Below the pieces are notes generated by a model that was not told the DNA's origin, did no database searches, and saw only the letters and a program-made list of their open reading frames with translations. A stretch of 42,559 nucleotides of DNA from the NCBI GenBank assembly GCA_023663345.1, contig JAMPHR010000004.1:257070-299628 (forward strand), written 5' to 3'. Position 1 is the stretch's first letter, and every line of letters starts with the position of its first letter. The stretch is from Paenibacillus sp. Its GTDB lineage: Bacteria > Bacteroidota > Bacteroidia > Bacteroidales > Muribaculaceae. Below are positions 36,876 to 42,559 of this stretch, in pieces. The position numbers were made by a program, and so were the translations under genes.

Positions 36876-38330
36876 ATGAATTTTATTGATATTATAGTAT
36901 TTCTAATATTTACTGTCGGAACTATCCTGTTTGGCTACATGTTTGGCCGTAAGAAACAGAGCAGTGACGAATTTACCAGGGGCGGAGGCAAAGTCCCCGG
37001 ATGGATAGTAGGTCTTTCCATTTTTGCATCATTCTGCAGTTCGATTTCATTTTTAGGATATTGCTCATCGGCGTTCATGGGCAACTGGAATGCGTTTGTG
37101 TTCACTATCTCCATATTGCCGGCAGGATTGCTGGCGATGTATTATTTCGTGCCGTTCTACAGATCGCTGGGCAGCATCAGTGCCTACAGCTATTTTGAGA
37201 AGCGTTTTGGCCGCTGGGCCCGTTTGTATGCGTCGGTTTTCTATCTCTTTACCCAGGTGTGCCGTTCGGGAGCCATTCTGTTTCTCCTTGCGGTGCCTAT
37301 GAATGTGCTTATGGGGTGGAGTATTCCTCTTGTCGTCACCGTCACAGGTCTCGGCATCATCCTGTACAGTCAGAAAGGCGGATTGAAGTCGGTGATATGG
37401 ACCGAGGCTCTCCAGGGAGCAATTCTTGTGGTGGGAGCTGTGATATGCCTGATCACCCTATATTGGGGTATGCCCGAGGGTCCTATGCAGGCTATAAATA
37501 TATGTATGGAGCATAACAAGTTCTCACTCGGAAGTTTTGAGGGTGGTATCGTGGAAAGCACATTCTGGGTATGCCTCATATATGGAATGTTCACCAATCT
37601 CAATAACTTCGCCATTGATCAGAGCTATACCCAGCGCTATTGCGCGGCTCCGTCGTTGAGCGAGGCCCGTAAGAGTGCATTCTGGGGTTCGCTGCTCACG
37701 TTGCCTGTCAATCTCATACTTTTCCTCATCGGATCAGGTCTTTTTGCATTCTATTATATCAATTCAGGATCGCTTCCCGAGGGGATCAAGAGTGATTATG
37801 TGTTCCCCTATTTCATTATCAATGAAATGCCTGTGGGCCTTGTGGGTCTGCTCATCGCCTCGATATTCTGTGCCGGTATGAGCACGGTGGCCACAAGTGT
37901 GACATCCTCGGGTACTATTGTACTTACCGATTTTTATTCCCACATGTTCCCAAATTCCAGCGATGCCCGCAAGGTCATAGTGTTGCGTGTCGCTTCGGTT
38001 GCAGTGGGTATTCTTGGCATTGGTGTTGCACTGTGTTTCCTCTTGGTGGATAATGCACTTGATGCCTGGTGGGCATTGAGCAGTGTATGCTCGGGCGGTG
38101 TGCTCGGCATGTTCCTGTTGGCGTTCCTCTGTCCTAAGGCTAAGAAATGGCATGTGGTGCCCGGAGTGGTCGTAGGTGTGGCTTCGCTTGTGCTTATCGC
38201 GCTTCAGACCAAGCTCACCGACTGGTGGGGAATACCTCAGTTTGTACATATCAATCTGAGTATCGTGATCAGTACTCTTCTTATATTTATGATAGGATTT
38301 ATACTTGCACGGTTCTTTAGCAAGAAATAA
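36876..38330 (+). CDS. Sodium:solute symporter (SSS family), second copy
   Basis: A 484-residue inner-membrane symporter, about thirteen hydrophobic segments, of a different SSS sub-group from the one at 34197. Visible family pieces: VFLIFTVGTILFGYMFGRKK, FTRGGGKVPGWIVGLSIFAS, SYFEKRFGRWARLYASVFYL, NFAIDQSYTQRYCAAPSLSEA and SIFCAGMSTVATSVTSSGTI. The sub-group includes transporters for sialic acid, sugar acids and other small organic acids. It lies beyond the terminator of the previous operon; a small CGAGA/TCTCG repeat at 36844-36860 sits in its leader. Whether it belongs with the methyl-sugar genes is uncertain. Confidence 0.87.
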   Translation: MNFIDIIVFLIFTVGTILFGYMFGRKKQSSDEFTRGGGKVPGWIVGLSIFASFCSSISFLGYCSSAFMGNWNAFVFTISILPAGLLAMYYFVPFYRSLGSISAYSYFEKRFGRWARLYASVFYLFTQVCRSGAILFLLAVPMNVLMGWSIPLVVTVTGLGIILYSQKGGLKSVIWTEALQGAILVVGAVICLITLYWGMPEGPMQAINICMEHNKFSLGSFEGGIVESTFWVCLIYGMFTNLNNFAIDQSYTQRYCAAPSLSEARKSAFWGSLLTLPVNLILFLIGSGLFAFYYINSGSLPEGIKSDYVFPYFIINEMPVGLVGLLIASIFCAGMSTVATSVTSSGTIVLTDFYSHMFPNSSDARKVIVLRVASVAVGILGIGVALCFLLVDNALDAWWALSSVCSGGVLGMFLLAFLCPKAKKWHVVPGVVVGVASLVLIALQTKLTDWWGIPQFVHINLSIVISTLLIFMIGFILARFFSKK

Positions 38331-38427
38331 TTTAGTATAGAGGATCTTTAGTATAGAGGGGAAAGTGTAGCGTCGGTCACCACACTTTACCCTCGATTCT
38401 TAAAAAATAAAAAACTCTGACCCTCAG
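38331..38427. repeat. Tandem 13-mer and inverted repeat at the left edge of the accessory module
   Basis: TTTAGTATAGAGG occurs at 38331-38343 and again at 38347-38359 with a short offset. GAGGGGAAAGTGT pairs with ACACTTTACCCTC (ends near 38393), a terminator-like stem without a T-run. The sequence GTATAGAGGGGAAA at 38351-38364 recurs in inverted orientation at 41636-41649, bracketing the whole module. Confidence 0.5.
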
Positions 38428-38696
38428 GTCTTAATTTTCACCCACTAAACGACATTATCGCAACATATCACCCACATCGGTACCTTACCTTTGCCGGTGA
38501 TATGAAACCAACGAGCCACAAGGTTACACACCTACGCAAAAGAATCCGTCGCCCCGACATCTGGTGCCCCCCATTCTCACGTTTTCTCGGCCGGGAACTC
38601 TCCCCCGTCGAGAAAAACGTCATATCCCGGCTCGAACGCACTCGCCGACTATCCCGCCCGCGCCCATCGTCATCGTCGACCCAAAAGGCTACGACT
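38428..38696 (+). repeat. Left copy of a 269-bp direct duplication
   Basis: From GTCTTAATTTT to ACGACT this segment matches 41670-41938 almost base for base, with a small number of substitutions and compensating single-base indels. It includes the upstream region and about the first 65 codons of the C-rich gene that is complete at 41743. Similarity ends abruptly after 38696. Confidence 0.85.
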
Positions 38697-38765
38697 AAAG
38701 GAGATTGTCCATTTTGCGTTGAAACAGATCCACCCAAGCCTGATCTTGAACGGTTAATAGCCTAA
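38502..38765 (+). pseudogene. Truncated, frameshifted copy of the C-rich gene at 41743
   Basis: An open frame of 87 codons starts MKPTSHKVTHLRKRIRRPDI exactly like the full-length protein at 41743. A one-base deletion near 38665 (CGCCCATCG against CGCCCGATCG in the intact copy) shifts the frame, changing IVIVDPKGYD into an unrelated SSSSTQKAT stretch. Homology then stops at 38696, and the remaining codons to 38765 come from unrelated sequence. It is therefore a 5' remnant and not a small gene of its own. Expression is possible, since the upstream region with its TACCTTTG box is retained. Confidence 0.82.
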
Positions 38766-38825
38766 AAGATGAGATTTATTAGACATGTTTTTTTGCTCAC
38801 CATTTTAAATTAAAAATATAATCCT

Positions 38826-38833
38826 TAACTTTG
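38826..38833 (+). promoter_or_regulatory. -7 box for the structured RNA
   Basis: TAACTTTG matches TAnnTTTG and lies immediately before the first hairpin of the structured region, placing a start site near 38838-38840. The 130 bases before it (38697-38825) are AT-rich and hold nothing else recognisable. No clear -33 TTG. Confidence 0.5.
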
Positions 38834-38834
38834 C

Positions 38835-39165
38835 GACATGGTTGGCTTAACACCAATCATGTCACATATTTGTAAAAGAGGCGTTAAGTCTTCATCTTGT
38901 TGGTGAAAAGCGTAGGAAACTTAATCACATGAATACAAGAGATGGCCTAACGGTCTCCACGCATATAGCGTGGGGCTGTTAATCCACATCTGTATTCAAA
39001 GGTATTCCTACCACCTTCACCATAGGACGTGGCTTACAGCTCCACGCTTCTATGTATAAACATAAGAACCTTCCACTCAAGAAAAAGAGCTGTATTGGGT
39101 GATTTGATATATGTTATAAAGTATCGATTTTATCGAAAATTTCATGAGGGCAAAGTCCCTCCATC
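38835..39165 (+). ncRNA. Putative structured non-coding RNA or leader, unknown family
   Basis: A non-coding stretch with nested, mutually compatible helices. First hairpin: GACATGGTTGG/CCAATCATGTC (38835-38863). Closing stems: TGGTGAA 38901-38907 with TTCACCA 39016-39022, and GTAGGAA 38912-38918 with TTCCTAC 39005-39011. Inside is a long arm: GAATACA/TGTATTC (38931-38937, 38991-38997), TAACGG/CTGTTA (38948-38953, 38976-38981) and CCACGC/GCGTGG (38957-38962, 38968-38973) with loop ATATA. Next comes CATAG..CGTGG/CCACG..CTATG (39021-39054). A last small stem, GAGGG/CCCTC, is at 39146-39161. GCGTGGGGCT (38968-38977) could instead pair with AGCTCCACGC (39038-39047), ten pairs with one wobble, giving an alternative fold. 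It lies directly upstream of the lipoprotein gene, so it may be a cis-acting leader or an independent RNA. I do not recognise the family. Confidence 0.6.
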
Positions 39166-39202
39166 CAATCAACTTTCTAATAAACCTTAATTCTCTTGAA
39201 AC

Positions 39203-41335
39203 ATGGGTAAAATTTATTCTGTGATATTGTCCCTATCCATGGCACTTGTGATCGTAGGATGCAAGGACAATAATGAAGAAAACATCGTCAAGGATGACGA
39301 TAAAACTGAAAATGTAACTACGCCTGCTTATGACGTTATAACTACAGAATGTAGCATAGGAACAATTAGTAATCCAACCGAGTTTTATGCAGGATGTAAG
39401 ATTGAGTCAATTGTCGAGCAGACAGAAATTTCTGACGGCAAAATTCTCATAAAATCCAACTCGAATGACTGTGTTCAGACCTTTTTTATCTCAGAGGGCG
39501 ATGATGTATATATGGCTGTGCGCACTCCTGTTTTCCCTAATACGAAAATAGAATTTAATGCTGAGTCCACAGCGTTAGCTCTTGTTATGATGAATCCATT
39601 GTACTCTCCGTTACAGATAGATAGTTACGATGAAGTATATAAGCGTATTACAAATAGTCAAGCCTACACTTCTCTATTGTATGAGGTCGAGAAACTGATC
39701 AAGGCAAAGCATGATATTCTTGACGAAAATAACACCGAAATGATAATGGCATTAGGGAATTTGATGGAAGATCTGCTTAAAGACTTTAATCCTGATAAAT
39801 TTGACGGTTCTGGGGCTGTTGTTCTTGATCCAATATCTTCAGGCGACACGCAATCGCGAGGTAATTATACCAATCCCAATATATACCCGATATCTGCCTC
39901 GATATATGGAAATAAATTGGTCTTGAAGAATACAGGACTCACACCATCGTATTATGGTTCAGTGACTCTTCCCGATGGTGGTATCCAGGAATTCAGTGTA
40001 ATTACCGCTGACGATTGGGGCATCAGACAATGGGTTCTGCACAACCAAATTCATTATGGTTCAGAGACTGAATTCTATTTTGATAAAGAGGGGGAATACA
40101 AGTTCAATTTATCTCGGACCAACAATCGGGCACTACTCGATATGTGCTTACGAATCGGCTATAGCACTATAACCACATTAGGATTAGCAGTCAACGATCC
40201 CACTGATTTCACACAATTCATAATTAATAATTGTGGCTCATTGCTAATAACAATCCGTGACGAAGATATTTGGGGCATATTAAGACAAGTCTCAACAACC
40301 GTTTGTGATTATCTCTCATCGGACCATTCTGAAAACCTCATAAAAAACGGGAAGTGGAAAAATATTCAGAGAATCGGAAAAATCGGATCCAGATTTTTTC
40401 TTATTTATAATACAGTCAAGGGTACAACTAATATCATAAATCGTATTGCATACTGCTTGGAATCTCCTGAGGAATTAAACTTCTGTCTATGCTACTATGA
40501 CAACGAGGTTGGAACATGCACTACAGCCAAACTTTTTGTAGCATCCGGAGATAATCAGACTGGACAAGCGGAGAAGAAACTATTGTTGCCTTTAAAAGTT
40601 TATATCCAAACAAAGGGGGATGATGGCATGTATTACGAATCAAGTAGTTATCATAAAATACAGTTTAAGGTATTGGAAGGTAATGGTCATCTGACAGAAG
40701 AAGTTGTATCAGCTGAAGGTAGTAGGGTTGCAGAAACCGAATGGTATTTGGGAAAAGAGGGGGATCAATTGGTTGAAGCCGTTATTATCGATCTGATTAC
40801 AAATACTGAAATCTCCGATCCTGTATATTTCAAGGCAACCATAACCGAGGCCGATGTCACTATCAGATTAGACTGGAGTTCGGATGCCAAAGAAATAGAT
40901 CTTGACCTTCATGTTGTAGATCCGTATGGAGAGAGGATATGGTATGATAATATGAAATCCGCATCAGGTGGAGAACTTGACAGAGATGACACTTCCGGCC
41001 CTGGTCCTGAACATGTGACATGGAAAGATGCTCCGGTTGGTAACTACAAAATATATGTGCACTACTATGACAGCGATGAGGACAGCGATTTTAATGATTA
41101 CGATAATCGTTATCACTCAGTTGTACAATATAAAGTCACAGTTTCTGCTGATGAGATCGACTATTTGCCCAAGTCTGGTTTCATTGCTTACGATGAGATG
41201 GTGCCAGTAGGTCAATTCATCGTTGGAGGATCTAAATCTCGCACAGATCTCGATGATTTCAATACTTGGGATCTCAATGATATATTAAAAAGCATCCGAG
41301 GAGCAAAGAAACGTAATTTAAGTTTGAAACATTAG
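39203..41335 (+). CDS. Large lipoprotein with DUF2135-like C-terminus
   Basis: A 710-residue predicted lipoprotein: the signal peptide MGKIYSVILSLSMALVIVGC ends in a lipobox with Cys20, and the following KDNNEEN is acid-rich, as in Bacteroidota lipoproteins exported to the cell surface. Residues 40-480 are not recognised; they contain a helical region (YEVEKLIKAKHDILDENN). A beta-rich segment follows at about 450-550. Residues 553-665 resemble DUF2135/YfaP: RLDWSSDAKEIDLDLHVVDP, GELDRDDTSGPGPEHVTW and GNYKIYVHYYDSDEDSD, with many Asp residues suggesting calcium binding. Codon use is visibly more AT-rich than in the metabolic genes, suggesting recent acquisition. It has the structured RNA upstream, and its stop codon coincides with the left boundary of a MITE-like element. 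Function unknown. Confidence 0.75.
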   Translation: MGKIYSVILSLSMALVIVGCKDNNEENIVKDDDKTENVTTPAYDVITTECSIGTISNPTEFYAGCKIESIVEQTEISDGKILIKSNSNDCVQTFFISEGDDVYMAVRTPVFPNTKIEFNAESTALALVMMNPLYSPLQIDSYDEVYKRITNSQAYTSLLYEVEKLIKAKHDILDENNTEMIMALGNLMEDLLKDFNPDKFDGSGAVVLDPISSGDTQSRGNYTNPNIYPISASIYGNKLVLKNTGLTPSYYGSVTLPDGGIQEFSVITADDWGIRQWVLHNQIHYGSETEFYFDKEGEYKFNLSRTNNRALLDMCLRIGYSTITTLGLAVNDPTDFTQFIINNCGSLLITIRDEDIWGILRQVSTTVCDYLSSDHSENLIKNGKWKNIQRIGKIGSRFFLIYNTVKGTTNIINRIAYCLESPEELNFCLCYYDNEVGTCTTAKLFVASGDNQTGQAEKKLLLPLKVYIQTKGDDGMYYESSSYHKIQFKVLEGNGHLTEEVVSAEGSRVAETEWYLGKEGDQLVEAVIIDLITNTEISDPVYFKATITEADVTIRLDWSSDAKEIDLDLHVVDPYGERIWYDNMKSASGGELDRDDTSGPGPEHVTWKDAPVGNYKIYVHYYDSDEDSDFNDYDNRYHSVVQYKVTVSADEIDYLPKSGFIAYDEMVPVGQFIVGGSKSRTDLDDFNTWDLNDILKSIRGAKKRNLSLKH

Positions 41336-41494
41336 AAACTGTTTAAATTTATTTGATAAAGATTTTGAGAGTATTATCGAATGGCATTTTGTTTGTGATG
41401 AAGGAGTGTAGCTGTAGCTACATGACTGAAGAACGAGCAAAATGACAACGATAAGACTCTCAAAAGCATAGTGAAATGAATTTTAAACAGTTTC
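41335..41494. mobile_element. 160-bp MITE-like palindrome flanked by TTA
   Basis: The ends GAAACTGTTTAAA (41335-41347) and TTTAAACAGTTTC (41482-41494) are perfect inverted repeats. The similarity continues inward imperfectly (TTTTGAGAGTATTATCG against CGATAAGACTCTCAAAA; GGCATTTTGTTTG against GAGCAAAATGACAAC) to a centre near TGTAGCTGTAGCTACA. TTA flanks both ends (41332-41334 and 41495-41497), as expected for a 3-base target duplication. There is no coding capacity. The left TTA and first G supply the TAG stop of the lipoprotein gene. It may also act as that gene's terminator. Confidence 0.72.
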
Positions 41495-41497
41495 TTA

Positions 41498-41669
41498 AAC
41501 GCCTTATTGATAATGCCCGTTGCCACCTGCCTAAATTTCATGTCTATGGAGGATAAGCGACGGGCATATATTTTTATGCTTTAAAAACCATGTAATTATT
41601 TGGCTTAAAAAATTTTGCCTATACGTCTCTATACTTTTCCCCTCTATACTCAAAACCTTTGGTCCTTTA
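41498..41669. other. Gene-free segment with a loose terminator-like stem
   Basis: ATGCCCGT (41513-41520) can pair with ACGGGCAT (41560-41567), followed by ATATTTTTATG, but the loop is about 40 bases. CTTTTCCCCTCTATAC-type sequence at 41635-41649 is the inverted partner of the repeat near 38351. Nothing else recognisable. Confidence 0.35.
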
Positions 41670-41938
41670 GTCTTAATTTTACCCACTAAACGACATTATC
41701 GCACCATATCACCCACATCGGTAACCTACCTTTGCCGGTGATATGAAACCAACGAGCCACAAGGTCACCCACCTACGCAAAAGAATCCGTCGCCCCGACA
41801 TCTGGTGCCACTCATTCTCACGATTTCTCGGCCGGGAACTAACCCCCGTCGAGAAAACCGTCATATCCCGGCTCGAACGCGCCCGCCGACTCTCCCGCTC
41901 GCGCCCGATCGTAATCGTCGATCCCAAAGGCTACGACT
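41670..41938 (+). repeat. Right copy of the 269-bp direct duplication
   Basis: Matches 38428-38696 from GTCTTAATTTT through ACGACT. This copy continues into the complete gene at 41743. In both copies a TACCTTTG box lies nine bases before the ATG (here 41727-41734). Confidence 0.85.
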
Positions 41939-42507
41939 CCACCCAACTCCTCAGGAGCTACCTCGACTACCGCCTCGCAACATCCCCCGAGGGCGCAACC
42001 GCGCTCCTCTACCTCTCCCAGGAGGGCAAAAGGCGTGAATTTGGAGGCATGTACCCCGAATACACCGGCTACACCCGCCGTCAGGTCAAAACCCTCCACA
42101 AACGCATCCGTTACGCATCCTACTCCCGCCCCGACAGCGTCCGAGGCACCTCCCCAGCCTTCATGCTCCTGCTCAACGCCCAGGAATATAAAGGCTTCTC
42201 ACCCATGCAACCCAACCCGGGGAAATTCCTCAGCCTATGCTCCGCACTATTCCCATTGCTGTGCCGCATCGGCTTCCTTGTCATACACATAAACGTCGAC
42301 AAGGAACAGATCCCCGCCTTCTTCTACCTCGGCCTCCAGGGGCACACCACCCGTAAGCCCCCGAAACCCGAACCACCGGTCGAGACCACAGTGATTGTGC
42401 TGACCGACCCAATGTCCATCCTCCGCTGGAGCCTGCCCACCCGAGAGGGCCCGCCCGGCCTCACATCGGACGAGGCACCAAATCCCCCACCACCCATACC
42501 CATCTAA
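41743..42507 (+). CDS. Hypothetical C-rich gene, proline-rich C-terminus
   Basis: A 254-residue protein I cannot assign. The N-terminal 65 residues are basic (HLRKRIRRPD, VISRLERARRLSRSR), followed by IVIVDPKGYDSTQLLRSYLD, and a hydrophobic patch FLSLCSALFPLLCRIGFLVI at about 165-185. The last 50 residues are proline-rich (KPPKPEPPVETT, NPPPPIPI). Codons end overwhelmingly in C and the plus strand is strikingly C-rich and G-poor, unlike the metabolic genes and unlike the AT-rich lipoprotein gene. A truncated duplicate of its 5' end lies 3.2 kb upstream. A GCGGAG/CTCCGC stem begins directly after the stop. The conservation of the reading frame against the broken copy supports it being, or having been, a real gene. 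Confidence 0.55.
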   Translation: MKPTSHKVTHLRKRIRRPDIWCHSFSRFLGRELTPVEKTVISRLERARRLSRSRPIVIVDPKGYDSTQLLRSYLDYRLATSPEGATALLYLSQEGKRREFGGMYPEYTGYTRRQVKTLHKRIRYASYSRPDSVRGTSPAFMLLLNAQEYKGFSPMQPNPGKFLSLCSALFPLLCRIGFLVIHINVDKEQIPAFFYLGLQGHTTRKPPKPEPPVETTVIVLTDPMSILRWSLPTREGPPGLTSDEAPNPPPPIPI

Positions 42508-42526
42508 GCGGAGAGCCGACCTCCGC
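42508..42526 (+). terminator. Hairpin abutting the stop of the C-rich gene
   Basis: GCGGAG/CTCCGC with a 7-base loop starts at the base after the stop codon. No T-run follows, so termination is uncertain. The final 33 bases of the window show nothing else. Confidence 0.35.
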
Positions 42527-42559
42527 CGTTCCACCCGGAACCAGCAATAAGGTTACAGA

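Noticed and set aside
38502-38765. Independent small gene of 87 codons
   Set aside because: It is the broken 5' end of the gene at 41743, with a one-base deletion and an abrupt loss of homology.
38835-39165. Retron, IscB/TnpB guide RNA, tracrRNA or type III antitoxin
   Set aside because: No reverse transcriptase, RNA-guided nuclease, Cas9 or endoribonuclease toxin gene is nearby, and there are no tandem repeats as in type III antitoxins.

Overview
The window looks like a chromosomal segment of a gut-type Bacteroidota, probably order Bacteroidales and plausibly Muribaculaceae. Evidence: several promoters match the Bacteroidota form TTG-N19/20-TAnnTTTG, Shine-Dalgarno sites are mostly weak, and the gene families (FucP/FucI, GadB/GlsA/GadC, GH28, GH31, DUF386, PiT with a C-terminal domain) are typical. 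The species call is inference. No rRNA, tRNA, CRISPR array, SusC/SusD pair or intact transposase was seen.

Layout. 1-4500 (+): a DUF386 (YhcH/YiaL-like) protein, glutamine synthetase and NAD-dependent DNA ligase. 4632-8448 (-): cutC, a secreted transglutaminase-like protein and a HAD phosphatase. 8585-14560 (+): a GH28 pectinase-type enzyme, a two-component system translationally coupled to it (4-base and 17-base overlaps), and a PiT phosphate transporter. 14634-18845 (-): glutamate decarboxylase, glutaminase and the glutamate/GABA antiporter, a complete glutamate-dependent acid-resistance set. 19177-22102 (+): aldo/keto reductase, amidohydrolase-type lactonase and zinc alcohol dehydrogenase, which resemble a non-phosphorylating L-fucose/L-galactose oxidation route. 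22237-25880 (-): FucP, a RhaM-type mutarotase and FucI. 26016-27724 (-) and 27870-36760 (+) form a divergent pair of operons. The minus side holds a MetH-activation-like protein and a zinc-site UroD-family methyltransferase. The plus side holds a GH141-like beta-helix protein, a cytoplasmic GH31 alpha-xylosidase, a UroD-like/B12-binding fusion, a sodium symporter and a DapA-family aldolase. A second sodium symporter follows at 36876.

The most interesting proposal is that 26016-36760 encodes a corrinoid-dependent demethylation system for O-methylated sugars. A substrate methyltransferase fused to its own corrinoid protein sits 12 bases downstream of an alpha-xylosidase and beside fucose catabolism. 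A second methyltransferase and a corrinoid reactivase are transcribed divergently. Rhamnogalacturonan II carries both 2-O-methyl-D-xylose and 2-O-methyl-L-fucose, so its side chains are a plausible source. The parts are visible in the sequence; the substrate is inference.

The last 4.2 kb (38331-42559) is an accessory region. It has a 269-bp direct duplication of the 5' part of an odd C-rich gene (first copy broken, second full length). These copies flank an AT-rich insert containing a strongly structured putative non-coding RNA behind its own promoter, a surface-type lipoprotein with a DUF2135-like C-terminus, and a 160-bp MITE-like palindrome with TTA duplications. A solo end of the same palindrome occurs near 25991.
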